Shown: piece by piece, positions 48,431-60,705 of the stretch
Numbering within the stretch: the stretch's first letter is position 1
How the letters are laid out: the number at the start of each line of letters is the position of its first letter
Assembly: GCF_040802235.1 (NCBI RefSeq)
Contig: NC_133158.1
Coordinates: 165,017,401 to 165,081,400 of the forward strand
Length of the DNA: 64,000 nt
Direction: 5' to 3'
Source of the DNA: Manis javanica
Lineage: Eukaryota > Chordata > Mammalia > Pholidota > Manidae
The notes under the pieces: model-generated
What the model saw: only the letters and a program-made list of their open reading frames with translations
The model's database searches: none
What the model was told of the DNA's origin: nothing
Translations under genes and position numbers: made by a program

Positions 48431-50364
48431 AAATCCAAACCTAAATCTAGCCATAGTTTATCAGCACATCCGTTATGTAAACATGGAAGGGAGATTTAAC
48501 AGATAGTTCCTTCAGGCCAGGCTCATCCCCACCCAATTTACCAGGAGCACACGAGTGACCCGAATCTGTCCCTACTATCCCACACCTCCACCCACCCTCT
48601 CGCCTGTCACTGCCCACCTCTAAAGGGAAGGATTTTTATCTAACTTCATGCTTGCGAACTTCTTTCCTTACTGATCAGAGAAACTACTAGTTTTGCGGGA
48701 AACCCTGTTTGGGTAGAGCCTCAGGGCGGAATGTTTGTGATGCCCTTTTCCTTAATCTGATCAGAGCTGATACGCGAATTTTTAGCTCATCGGTAGCATT
48801 AGAAAAATGACAGACACCCACCAATTGTATGCTGTGAACAGTTTCTAACTGACAGCCCTTCCTGGGGTCTTCCTGTCAGAAGAAAGGAGTCCTGGCTGCA
48901 CCTGGGCTATTATTTGCTTAAAACAATGAAAGTGTTCACAATAGCAATGAGGAAAAAGTTACTGGACCAGGAAGTAATGTAACCTGCAAATAATCCCCAA
49001 GTTTCTGGAGCAAACCGGAGTAAGGATTTTAAAAGCTTTTTCCTCTTTGTATCTTCCAAGGTGATGAAACATCATGAATCTCATTGGCGATGAAACATCA
49101 TGAATCTCATTGCCTGGGCAGGGCAAGCATGACTCAGATACAAGGCTGGCAAATCAGATGTGCCCGCAGCTCTCGCAGGAAGGGAAGGCTGAGGCGATGG
49201 ACACATTTATAATAAAAGTCCCTCACTTCAGTGTTTCTCCCTCTTCCCAGCCCTAACCTACACTTAGAATTCTGAGAGAGAATGTGGTCCTTAAAGAACA
49301 AGACAGGCACCAGATTACAATCTTATAATAATATTATTTTTTCCAGAAAGGAGCACCCCACCTCATGAATCATCCAGCCACTATTCTTTGTTTGGCTTTT
49401 CTCAGCTCATTTCCTTAGTTCTACCAATTGCCAGGTTTTTTTTTTTTTCTTTTCTTCTGCTTGAGAAAAAACCTCACTTCAAGTTAACCCTCTGTCTCTG
49501 GTGCCAAAGCCTGCCAACAGTATAACCCACTCGAGGTAAGGGACGTCTTAATCATCTATAGCAGAAAGAAGCAGTAGTCGACAGGTTCTGTGAAGTTTGG
49601 GGCTGCAAGCGGGAGGACAGAGAACCTGACCCCTGGGACTTTCTCTAGGGCATCAGCAGAGGCAGCCACATTGCTGTCTTGCCACGGGCTTGTTGCCAAT
49701 TCACCTACTTCCGGTTGCAGCCTGAAAGGCAATATAAGAAGGGATGTTAAGAAAGCAGGATAGAGTATCTTGGACAAACCAGCTAAATTGTCTAGCTGTG
49801 TGTTCTGTGGGCTGTTCTCGCAGATCTTAAAGGTCATTAATTAAACCCTCTTATTTCTGTCCACGTGCACAATGTTATGTGCAGCATCCTGCATTACAGG
49901 GAATGGTACCTATTGATTACAGCTCATTGATTCTTCTGCCAGGTGAGACCCGCACCTTCAAGGCTCAGAATCATCACCTGGGCCTCTCCTTTCTTCACTC
50001 TTCACTCAGTCTTCATCAGCACCACAGAGCTTCATAACAGTCCCAGCCCATTTTCTGTCCCCTCAGTGGGTTCATTAGGATTTCTCAAATTCTTGAATGT
50101 GGGTCAGCCAATTTTATATATTTTTTAAAACTCTCAAAATTTTGAGCAAGTTAATAAACGTTCAAAAACTCTTTTCAGAGATACAAGTGACCCTCATCAA
50201 CATTCCATATGCTGCAATAATTCAAAGTAAGGGATGAAAGTTTGATTTTCAGAAGTTTAGAGATTGTAGGCTGAATTACAAAAAGTAGAGTTTCTTCTTG
50301 TGAATAGTCACTGTCATAAATAAATTAATCAGGCTGAAAGAACAGTAGAGGGAAATGGATAAGC
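48431..50364. other. Downstream intergenic, nothing recognised apart from a small tandem repeat
   Basis: Mostly unique sequence, with T-runs at 49438-49449. Confidence 0.4.
49061..49112. repeat. 26-bp tandem duplication
   Basis: Two copies of gatgaaacatcatgaatc plus ctcattg, period 26, differing at one base (gt versus gc at the start). Confidence 0.9.
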
Positions 50365-50605
50365 ATGTGAACACCAGAATCAGACTTGCCTGGGTTCTAA
50401 TCCCACCTTTTACTAGCTGTGTGACTTTGGCCAGGTTACCTAAGGCCTCCCCATCTGTAAAATGGAGGTGAGCAAGGCAGCATATCTCACAGTATTGCTG
50501 TGACACTTAACAATGTTTTTATGTGTAATTATTAATTTAATACTAAGAAATCATATAAAGTACTTACAAAAGCATCTGACACATAGTAAGCACAGAGGAA
50601 TTGCT
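50365..50605 (+). repeat. MIR SINE
   Basis: tgcctgggttctaatcccac, ctagctgtgtgactttggcc and catctgtaaaatggaggtga form a clear sense MIR. Confidence 0.85.
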
Positions 50606-51029
50606 AGCTATGAATATTTTCAGAGGATCACAAAATGCAGGAGGATATAAATATTTTTACTCATGAAAGTCAGTGTTTTGTACATGGAATTATCCCAGAA
50701 AATGGATTCGACTTTGCCTCTTTAAATTTATATTTGCTTCCAGCAGATCCTGGACATTCTAGAGTTTATGGTGATAATTCTATACTTATGAACAATAAAC
50801 TCTAATTATCAAAAATTGGCCTAACATTATCTATATACCCTAGGTTTAATTGGATATAATAAGTATCTTCCAGGGCAGTATTTCTAGGAATTTCTCTTTA
50901 TTCTCTGTGTCCTAGGCTCAGGGGTGGTCTTTACAGTCAAAAGGTAAGATCATGATTTCATTTTTTACCCACAGATGTAAGCCAAGCTCTAAATTTTCCC
51001 TGGAGTACACACATACACACTCTTATATT

Positions 51030-51200
51030 TGTATAGTGCTGAACAATTTATAAAGAGCTTTCAAATATACTCTCCTTTGATCCTTGGAATAGCACTTTGA
51101 AATAAGCAAGACTATTCTTGCCTTCATTCCATGCATGTGGAGCCTGGTGTTTAAAGAAATTCAGTGACTTACCCACCCACCATTCACTTGTGATTCTATG
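51030..51200. repeat. MIR-like fragment
   Basis: aaagagctttcaaatatact and ccttggaatagcactttgaa resemble a degraded MIR. Confidence 0.45.
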
Positions 51201-51274
51201 AATTTTCACACCTCCAAGGCTGTCTGTGCTCTCTCTTCTACCTAGTATGCCTCACCTCTTCTTCATGATGCTAC

Positions 51275-51600
51275 CGAACCTCAAGTCTGGGTTCGCATGC
51301 CTGATGCATCGTAAGCCAATTTCTGAATCACCAAGTTTGAAGCAGAGGAAGCTTTATTATCAGAAGGGCAGCCCAGTGAGCAGGCAGGCCTTTCCCAAAT
51401 CTGCCTTACTCGTTGGGTGGAGGGATGGGTTATATACTATTGGCAAAAGAATGTAGAGGTTAGGGCAGAAACTGGAAGGGCTTTGAAATTTCTCCAAATT
51501 ATGCACCAATCCCATCTTCCTGCCACCTCCTGAGGCGTTGTGGCGCAGTTCATGTGGACTGGCATCAGCTCTGTGACATCGATGTTATCAGCCAACATCC
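51275..51600 (-). mobile_element. Possible ERV LTR, antisense
   Basis: tgcatcgtaagccaatttct, caagtttgaagcagaggaag and ctttattatcagaagggcag look like the reversed R/U5 part of an ERV LTR with a tttatt poly(A)-signal complement. No target duplication was found. Confidence 0.3.
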
Positions 51601-51974
51601 CCCAATCGTGTAATCAGCTTCAGTGAAGAGGATGAAGGACAAGACAAGGTTAATGATCCTTGCAAGGTTGCACAGCATGTAAGGTGACTAGGGAAGGAGA
51701 ACCTGGTGAAGATTAAAGTGAATAAAGAAATAAATATCTGGGTTCAAAGGCTCAGCTCAAATGTCACATCCCCTGTGGCAAGCTGTCCCTCCCAGCGCAT
51801 GCAGCTGCTCCCTCCCTGGAGCGCCCACAGTGTGCATGCGCCTGGCATAACAGGGCTGGTGGGGGTAACATGGGCTCTGAGAGGGAAACGCCTAGGTTTG
51901 ACTCTCTCGTCCTCCCCTCACTAGCTGGGTGACCTTCTACCATTCTATCATTCTTAGTTATACAGGTCTGGCAC

Positions 51975-52216
51975 TGCACACGTTAGCTCCCCTCTCCCTC
52001 TCCAAAGCCCAAGAAAGAGGAATTCTTCTGCCTGGTTTATAGATCTCTCAGGCTTGAATGAGTTTTGACCTTGGGCTACCTGACCCCAATGTCTAATAGA
52101 TTCTCCTCCACCTTTTAAACTGGAATGATTTGTAATTCCTGCTGTCCTGGTCTTTGAGAACAGTGACACAGATAAATATGTAAATGGCTTTGTGACACGG
52201 TGGTGGGGTTGGTCTC
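51975..52216 (+). repeat. Left arm of a perfect 242-bp inverted repeat
   Basis: The reverse complement is present at 53589-53830. I compared the arms block by block over 242 bases and saw no mismatch or gap. Left of the arm is a MIR-like tail. The arm itself matches no repeat family I know. Confidence 0.93.
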
Positions 52217-53588
52217 CTTTCTCTGCCCTGTCACAGTCTTGCTCATCCTCCTAACAAGACGCAGGCACAGAGGGGTCCTTGATAGGCAGCAAAGATACCA
52301 TCATAGATAGACATCACAGATATAGAAGGTTATGTCCACTAGTGACTGACTCCAGAAAATACTGACCCTCAATCTAAGTGCACACAGACACCAAAGTATC
52401 AGACACAGTTTTTAAACCATGAAAAACAAAACACATAACTAAAAGTGACAAAAAGGTAAGGATGAAAGCTTAAAGAATCATTGTGAAGTAAAAACCCATA
52501 TAACTACCTCTTAGGTCATCACCAGAAATAGCTCGTCACCAGCACCCAGAAGCCCCCTCAAGCCCTCTCCCACACAGAACCTCCACCCCATCTTCTGTAC
52601 CAGAGCTAACCACTACTGTGAATCACTTCCGTCCTTTTCTTAATAGTGTACCATCCAACAGACAACCCTAAACACTAGTTATAGCTTGCTCTTATTGAAC
52701 TTCATATAAATGGAATCATATAACATGTTTCTGACAGTGTCAGGCTTCTTTCACCCAGCATAATGCTTGTGAGAGCCACCCATGTTCCATGTGAAAGCAG
52801 CGTGTTCTTTTTCATTGCTGCATAATATTCCATGGCACAAATACCTCACAAGTTACTCATCTTTTCTAAGGGATAGGCATGGGGATTATTCTAGTTTAGG
52901 GCTATGAGGAGTAACAGTGACCTGAAGACCACTAGTATATTGAATCCAGTTGCCTCTTTTGCTAATACACAGGTGTATTTTATCTCTCTACTGGCTAGAA
53001 ATGCTATTTCTCCCCAACACACACTACCCTGCCCTTACCCCTTCATGTGCTATTCAGCTTGGAAATGTCAAAACATTGCAGAACAAGCTTGGAACCAAAA
53101 GCTATTAAAGAAATAGGAGGTCAAAGACTTTCCAGAGGCCTCCCTTCCTTTCTGCTTCAGATTCAACTTCTGATAACAATGGCAACGGCAACAGAAAATA
53201 TTTAAAAGCATGAAAAGAATTCTTATTCATTTCCTCCAGGTCTGGGAGGAAACAGGGGAGAGAGGCTGAGCTGGCTGGTATTGCTGGTAAGGCCCAGCCC
53301 AGATTCTTAGAAACTTCTACCAGGGAGAGGGTTCCACTTCTCCACAAGCAGAGGGAAGGAGAAGTGGCTGGCAGCCCCTCCTGATGTCTGGGTGTCTGCT
53401 CCCATGCAGGGCTTGATCCACAGATAACTGGGGCAGAAGGACATTGAGGCCAGCAGCAAAGGGGCTCATTGTAGCTGCAGTCAGTTGATCCTTGCAAGGT
53501 TGGATCAAGGAGCTGCAAGAAGCTGGCTAGGCTGGCTGGGCTTGATAGCTCCTTCTAAGAACCTGACTCAGAGAAAGCAAGCCTGGAT
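52217..53588. other. Spacer of the inverted repeat
   Basis: Holds an old antisense L1 (52500-52915) and about 650 bp of unassigned DNA (52920-53588). No gene. Confidence 0.5.
52500..52915 (-). repeat. Old L1, antisense, within the inverted-repeat spacer
   Basis: aatggaatcatataacatgt, tctttcacccagcataatg and gctgcataatattccatggc are antisense L1M wording. Confidence 0.75.
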
Positions 53589-53830
53589 GAGACCAACCCC
53601 ACCACCGTGTCACAAAGCCATTTACATATTTATCTGTGTCACTGTTCTCAAAGACCAGGACAGCAGGAATTACAAATCATTCCAGTTTAAAAGGTGGAGG
53701 AGAATCTATTAGACATTGGGGTCAGGTAGCCCAAGGTCAAAACTCATTCAAGCCTGAGAGATCTATAAACCAGGCAGAAGAATTCCTCTTTCTTGGGCTT
53801 TGGAGAGGGAGAGGGGAGCTAACGTGTGCA
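53589..53830 (-). repeat. Right arm of a perfect 242-bp inverted repeat
   Basis: Exact reverse complement of 51975-52216, with 1372 bp between the arms. No poly(A), terminal TG/CA or target duplication marks either edge, so it is not an evident transposon. Confidence 0.93.
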
Positions 53831-54109
53831 TCCTCTCATACTTATGCCAACAGTTGCCTGGGTAAAGTTCACTAGAGATGACGAGGCTTGAGTAGAGTGA
53901 GACTTTCCTACAGGACCTGAACTAGTCCATGAATCTCCCTCCTCAACTCAGTTTCCTGGGTCAACTGACAGAGACACCATCCAGCTGATGAGGTTTACTT
54001 TGGATTTCCATTGTTTCAGTGTGTTGGACTTCAACTATTTTGACAGTACACTGCTGGCAGAAACATTGTTGGTACCATCTTTCCAGAGGACTATTTGGTA
54101 ATAGGAATC

Positions 54110-54480
54110 AAAAGCCTAGAAAATGTGCCTTCTCTCTGACCCAGCAATTCTACTTCTAGGAGGCCATCCTAAGGGAATAATCAGGTATAGACACAAGAAT
54201 ACTCATCACAGTGTTGTTTATAATATGGAATCATTGTCAACAATGCAGACAGCCACAATAAGGAACCAGTTAAATAAATCTCTGTCCATCCTTATAGGAA
54301 TGTTATCAAAGAATGCTTAATAGTATGGAATGATATTAACTCATATTACAACCTGATAGTTAAGAGGATCATTCTGAAGGGGGAGAAAGACTGAAAGAAT
54401 ATGTATCTTCATAGAAACGTATCTGTGGATTCATATGTAGTAACAGAATCAGTATATACTCTAGTAATTTTTAAAATTGC
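54110..54480 (+). repeat. Old L1 (L1M)
   Basis: cccagcaattctacttctag, tgttgtttataatatggaat and agccacaataaggaaccagt fit sense L1M. Confidence 0.75.
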
Positions 54481-54589
54481 ACATGTTATATGTGCTCCTT
54501 GAAAAAATTCAAAGTAAAAGCACCAACTCTCACACTTTCATTTAAGGCCAATTCTTGGAGGTGAGTCAACAGTTTGGTCTGCTTCCTTC

Positions 54590-54725
54590 CAGATTTATTT
54601 ACATTTTCAAGTGCTTTACAACTTACAAAACAAACATCTCTTCATTCTCACAATAATCGTTGGGCATAGTATTTTTATTTTCCTGATTTTTACAGATGAA
54701 GAACAGACTCAAAATGGTTAAATCT
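54590..54725 (-). repeat. MIR-like fragment
   Basis: aagtgctttacaacttacaa, tctcacaataatcgttgggc and tttttacagatgaagaacag. Confidence 0.55.
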
Positions 54726-56026
54726 GGAACATCATCACTGCTTTTCTGGAATACAAAATGGACATCAGCATTAAGAACCATATCCTTGGCTGGTCCTGGA
54801 CCACTTCGCAGTGTCAGTTCTTGGGCTCTTGGGAGGTTAGATTTGGAATATTTTTGAGGTGATAGCCTTCAAACCCATCACAGTAAAGGAATTCCTTCCA
54901 GATACTTCCTGCATGTGCCCAGTGACAGGTCACACGCTTTCCAAGGGAGTGTCCTTCACTTCATGGAGCTGAAACCTACCAGCTAGAAACTTGAATTCCC
55001 TGGACCAAATTTCTCCTCTGAGTCCAAGTCCTTTTGGTGAGGCCTGGAAAACCTAGCAGGGTACTTACCCAGATGGCTGGGGGCAGCATTGTAAGAGGGT
55101 AAATGTAATCATGATGAAGGAAAAAGGAGCTAGACAGAAATTGAACCAAGGGCCAGGTTTGAGAGCAGCTTCCAGAACCCAAATAGAAAATGAGTCACAT
55201 GAACTGGGGACCGAAGAAATGAAAAACCAGTTCAGAAGTTGCCTATGTATCAGGGCAAGCATGCTGATGTCAGACTGTATCTTTGCATAAAGTCCAGACA
55301 CCCTGAAATAATGGAGACATCCATTCACTTTTCCACATAAGAGCACACCAAATATTTGCACCCTCCATATTTGCACCCTTAATCTTCTTTTCTAAACAGC
55401 TCTGCAAGGATCTGATGTCCTTTCCCAACCAGTTAGTATTTCTGGATATATAGTGCACTGAATCTTTTCTTTGCTGATTTGATTTTAATTAGCCATGTCC
55501 ACTGATCAAAAGAAGAAAGTTCTATCCTACACTTCATTGGGGGTGCAGCACAAGGGACTTCAGCTGCACTAATAAGGGATGGTAGGTACATGGCCTTTGG
55601 TTGTATTATTCTTTATATTTTTGTGTTGTGTTAAATGTCTCACTAAAAAGATCTTAAGTCCTCCTAGAGGATGTGGGAGCTCAATTGCTTCCACTCTTGC
55701 ACCAACTACAATGTTAGTGAAATGGCAGCCTGCTAAGCTTCCATCTTCCCTGGGGCTACAAAGGAGTGCACTTCACACTCTAAGGCCAAATGCCCCCACT
55801 TCTAAGGAATGTAACACTTTTTAATGAAACAGCTGGTTGACCTTTAGATCTTGTACTTTCCTTGGGCTTCCTCCTGATTTAGTAGAATTAAACAGAAGCT
55901 AGTTGATTCTGCCAAACCATAGAATGAAATATTGATACTGAACCCCTAGTGGTCCTTTCTCCCTCCAAATGCAGACATATACACACACATCTGCCTGAGA
56001 CAGCTGTAACTCCGTGGGGGAAAATA
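54726..56026. other. Downstream intergenic, nothing recognised
   Basis: Unique sequence without a supported gene or named repeat. Confidence 0.4.
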
Positions 56027-56329
56027 TGTTCCCAGCCTGGGGAAAATAACCTTTGAAGCCAAAATCAATCAAAGGGAGAAATAAAGTGGGAGAAACTGTT
56101 TATTGCTTATAAGCAGTTGTCTGCTTCTGCTCACCCATGTCTCTCATGACCTGGTCACTAAAAGGGGCCCACCACACCTCTCCCATCCAGATATGCCCTT
56201 GCTCTCCCTTGTAATCACCTGTTGATAAATAGATGGACTACTTCTCTCCATCTCTTGGAAACACCTAGTGATACAGAGATGCACTAAGGTCAGGCAAGAG
56301 ATTCTGGAAATAATGCAATTTTACCCACA
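56027..56329 (-). mobile_element. Solo LTR related to the intron-2 provirus
   Basis: About 300 bp similar throughout to the proviral LTRs: gtttattgcttat, the taatcacctgttga block and the ttttacccaca end. No internal sequence adjoins it. The 5-mer CCAGC is at 56032-56036 and again at 56330-56334. This could be the target duplication if the element starts at 56037. Confidence 0.75.
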
Positions 56330-58089
56330 CCAGCAGTGTCCAAATGAGACCTGGTGTGCTAGACTGATAATTTGAAGAATTTTCTAGACTGATAACAGAA
56401 AATTTCAAGTTACACTCCTCTTATAAATGATAAAGTATGAGAAAAAGGAATTTATCCTTTTGTAAATGAGGAGAATATGAGACCTAATTATGTCCAGTTT
56501 AAATGATCTAGTCCGTATATTTCTGATCTAAAGCAAAACATCCTTCAGATAGGAAATGGCCATCAGCCTAGCTATTTGGAATCTTGAAGACCAAATATAT
56601 CCTAAAGAGTTACTTGATTGAAGTTACCCTTTTCATCTTTATATTTAAGATAGAGGTTAGTAAAAAAAAAGATATATATCGTAGTAACATAATCCTATTA
56701 CATTTATAAAAACATAAAACTTTCAAATGATTTCTTCATTCACTTGTTCATTTATTCCAAACTGAATGATAAGGAATCAGCCATGCAGAGGTCTAGGAAA
56801 GAGCATTCCAGGGAGAGGAGATAGCAAGGCCAAAGACTCTTGAGTGCAGTTGAGCTCAAGAGTTCCTGAGAAAGCAAGAGACCAGTAAAGCTAAAGCACA
56901 TTAAACTGAGAAGTAGAGACCTAAGAGATGAAGTCATAGGAGTGGGCAATTGAATATAGGCCCAGTAGGAGGTCTAGGATGGAGATATAAATTTAGAAAT
57001 CAGCAGCAAATAGATAGTATTTAAAGCCTTGAGATTGAATGTGAACACCTATTGAGTATGTTTAGAGCCCTAGATACATCAACCTTTAGAGATTTGAAAT
57101 GATGAAGGGAAGTTGAGGAGAAATGGCCAGAAAAGTAGGAGAACTGAGAGTAGAGTCTTAGTCTCAGAAGTCAAACAAAGAAAGTGCTGGCAAAAGGAGA
57201 GAGGGATTCTAGGAATCAAAAACTACTGAAAAAGTTTAGTAAGAAAGAGGACTGAGAAACGCCCAGTGAATATAGGAGCAGAAAGGCCCTGGGGATATTC
57301 ACAAGAGCTATTTCTATGGAGTGAAGGAGATACAAGCTTAGCTGTGGTGATTTAAATGAGGAGGAGAGGAAGTGAGGACAAAAAATATAGATAACTCTAG
57401 AAGTCAGCTGTAAAGGGGAGCAAAGAAATGTGGCTGGGGTTGAGAAAATATTGTTTTCTTTTAAAGATGGGGAAAATTGCAGCAAGCTTGCATATTGATG
57501 GGACTGATCCAGGAGAGAGGGAAAAACTGGTGATGGTGCATATACCCAAGAGAAATGAGGGCTTAAGTCTGATAAAAGACACATACAAGAAAATTATCCC
57601 ACCACCATTCTGTATCCCAAATATCTACCAGCAGTTTTCTGGTTATCTATCTGGTTTCTGTAAGAAACAATTCGAAAACAATAATATATCAGTGTTTTTG
57701 TATCTTCTGCTTCTGTGGGTCAGGTAATTAGGCACAGCAGAGACAGCTCATCTTTGCTCTATGATCTCTGCTGCCTTGCTGGCATGTTTTGAATGTGTGG
57801 GGGTTGGCAGGGAACCTCTCTTTTTCTACCTTCAGCTTCTTCATGTGGCTACCTTAGGCTTCCTTGTATCATGGCACCTTCAGGGTAGTCAGTCTTATAT
57901 CGTAGTTCCAGCCTCCAAGAGAAAGGAAAAAAAACTACCCAGCCTCCTAAAAGCTAGGCCTGAAATTAGCATAGGCCCACTTCCACCATTTTCTATTGGT
58001 CAAAGCAGTCATAGGCCAGCCCAATTCAAAGGGACATAGAATGATTCAAAATGGGAGGAATATCAAAGAATTTGTGGCCATCTTAAATC
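56330..58089. other. Intergenic with ancient repeat pieces
   Basis: 56756-57330 resembles the family at 19320 (agagcattccagggagaggag without its flanks). 57730-58080 resembles another old family ending caaagaatttgtggcca. No gene. Confidence 0.4.
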
Positions 58090-58490
58090 TGCCACACTCA
58101 ATAAAATAGGTAAATAAGTTGTTACACACTCATACAATGCAATACTGCACAGCAATAAAAAGAACAAACTGTTGTTACTTGCAGTAAGTGAGTGATGCTG
58201 AATGCTAAATGAAATGTCAAACGTGAAAGAATTCATTCTGTAATATTTTATTTATATGAAGTTTTGTTTCATAATCAATCTAGGGTGACAGAGGTCAGAA
58301 TGGTGGATACCCTTGAGGGGGTACTTACTTGGATGGAGCACAGAGGAGCCTTCAAGAATGCTGGAAATGTTCTACATCTTGATATTGATCAGATATATAC
58401 ATTTTCAAAAACTTACCAAACTGCACACTTAAGACTGGTGTTTTTTACTGTATTTAAAGTATACATAAATTTTAAAAATCTGAAAGAAGA
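58090..58490 (+). repeat. Old L1 3' end
   Basis: cacagcaataaaaagaacaa, atcaatctagggtgacagag and aaactgcacacttaagactg identify a sense L1M tail. Confidence 0.75.
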
Positions 58491-59294
58491 CAAAATGTTG
58501 CAGGAAAGAGGAGACAGTTGTTGGAAGGTTGTATATGAAGTAAGAGGGGCCAGGATCCAGTGCATAGGTTGGTTGGCATGGTAGAAATGCAGGGAATTAT
58601 TCTTTTGATTGCTGCTATTTTCTCATTGGAAACAAGTAGTGGGTCAGAAGCTTAATAAAGAGGAGAGGCAAGAGGAGTGGAGGATCAAAGAGCAGAGAAT
58701 TGGGAAAGAGCAATCTAGAATGGATATATCAGAGCATTTCCCACAGTACTAAAAGCCTGAAGTACTTGGTGTGAACTTAAAGTGAGGCAAGTCAGTGCAG
58801 TTCTGTGTGTCCACATTCCCTCAATGGAGGCAGAGAGGTGATTCCACCCCAGTGAGGTGTTTGCTAGGAAAAGACAGTGGAAGGGGGAAGGGCAAGGACA
58901 TCAGGAGTGTATGCAAGGGAGTAAAAATCAGGGGAAAAGAAGAGGGTCCATGTGGGAGGAGGAAAGGGGGCTGACAAATTGTTAGAGTTTTAGTATTAGA
59001 GGAAAGGAGCTGAAAATATAGTAAATGAGGAAAGGAGGAAGATTGAAATGAAGGTTACAGAGGAGGCAGTGCTATTGTAATAACAATGACTAAACATGAG
59101 GTTGGAAGGCTGAGGTTGTATATTGGTCAGGCTAGCTGCTATAACAAACAGCCCTAAATCTCAGTGGCTCAGCACATAAGGTTTCCTGCTTTCTCACGCT
59201 GTAATCCCGTACTTGTTGATGACACAAGGATGAGTCAGCTCCCTGCAGTCAATCAGATCCTAGGTTTTTTTCCATAGCAGCTCAGACTCTAGGG
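58491..59294. other. Intergenic, nothing firm
   Basis: 59120-59270 is an old repeat piece (gctgctataacaaacagccc). The rest is purine-rich unique DNA. Confidence 0.4.
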
Positions 59295-59370
59295 CCATGC
59301 TTTCCAAGTCTGAGCACTTGAAATGTGACTTGTACAACTAAGAAACTGAATTTAAATTTTTATTGATGCT

Positions 59371-59928
59371 AAGCCAAGATATAGAAGCAACCTAAGTGTC
59401 CATCAGTAGATGAATGTATAAAGAAGATGTGTACATATACACAATGGAATATTATTCATCCCTAAGAAGAAGTCAAATCCTACTGCTTGCAACAACATGG
59501 ATAGAGCTAGAGGGTATTATACTCAGTGAACAAGCCAAGTGGAGAAAGACAAGGACCAAATGATTTCACTCATTTGTGGAGTATAACAACAAAGCAAAAC
59601 AGAAGGAACAAAACAGACACAGACTCCAAGAAAGGACTAAAAGAAAGTTACTAAAAGAAAGGTGTTGGGAGGGTGGGTGAGGAGGGAGGGAGAAGGGGAT
59701 TAAGGAGCATTATGATTACCACATATAATGCAGGAGGGCACATGGTGAAGGCAGTACAGCACAGAGAAGACAAGTGGTGACTCTACAAGCATCTTACTAT
59801 GCTGATGGACAGTGCCTGCAATGGGGTGTGGGGGGGACTTGATAATATGGGTGAAGGTTGGAACCACAGTGTTGCTCATGTGAAATCTTCATAAGATTGA
59901 ATATCAATGATAACTTAATTTTAAAAAT
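59371..59928 (+). mobile_element. L1 3' end (second subfamily)
   Basis: ORF2 C-terminus and 3' UTR (caatggaatattattca, acaacatggatagagcta, then tgttgctcatgtgaaatcttc). The tail is short and A-poor. Flanked by the 10-bp duplication tattgatgct (59361-59370 and 59931-59940). The 3' UTR differs from the L1s at 37568 and 61831. Inserted into a hAT fossil. Confidence 0.85.
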
Positions 59929-60007
59929 TCTATTGATGCTTAATTAATTTGAATTTTCAGAAGCATGTTTGGATTTGGGTATGTGCATCTACTTTATAAA
60001 ATTATAG

Positions 60008-60425
60008 TAGTCTCCCTTTATGCATGCGGGAGATGTTCCAAGACCCCCAGTGGATGCCTGAAACCATGAATAGTACCTAACCCTCTATATACTGTTTAAT
60101 CCTATACATACATACCTATGATAAAACATAATTTATAAATCAAGTACAGAAAGAGATTAACAACAATACCTAGTAATAGCACAATTAATAACAATATACT
60201 GTAATAAAAGTTATATGAATATGATCTTTCTCTCTCAAAATACTTGATTATACTGTATTCATACCCTCCTTCCTCATAATGATATGAAATGATAAAATAC
60301 CTGCATGATGAAATGAAATGAGGTGAAGGACATAGGCTTGGTGATGTAGCATTAACCTTCTGACAATATTGTCAGAAGGAAGATCATCCGCTTCTGGACT
60401 ATGGTTGATCACTGGTAAGTGGAGA
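60008..60425. mobile_element. Tigger-like DNA transposon fragment
   Basis: Starts agtctccctttatgcatgcg and contains ccaagacccccagtggatgc and ttctgacaatattgtcagaagga, features of a common Tigger-derived family. The far terminal repeat is lost or diverged. Confidence 0.7.
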
Positions 60426-60705
60426 CTAGTGCATATACTGTGCACATCAAATGTTTTTGATGGAAATTTAGCATCTGAATTGATGAATGCTAAAACTGTA
60501 AAGTACACACCAGATTTCAAAGGCTTACTATTAAAAAACTCATTAATAATTGTATATGATTACATGTTGAAATGATAATTTTTTGATATATTGGGTTAAA
60601 TAAAACATGTTATTAAAATTATTTTTACTTGCTTCTTTTTGCTTTTTTTAAAGCAGCTGCTAGAAAGTTGAGAGTGCATTACATTTCTATTGGACAGGGC
60701 TCTTC

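Larger units (their letters stand above)
59295..60705 (+). mobile_element. hAT-type DNA transposon fossil, twice interrupted
   Basis: Left piece 59295-59370 (gagcacttgaaatgtgact), middle piece about 59941-60007, right piece about 60560-60705 ending tctattggacaggg. The parts match the uninterrupted element at 6746-7046 (for example acatgttgaaatgataattttt). The L1 at 59371 and the Tigger-like element at 60008 were inserted later. Confidence 0.65.

Noticed and set aside
51954..52169. Duplicated 60-70 codon frame shared with 53636-53875 as a small gene family
   Set aside because: The identity is explained by the perfect inverted DNA repeat; the encoded peptide has no gene-like features.
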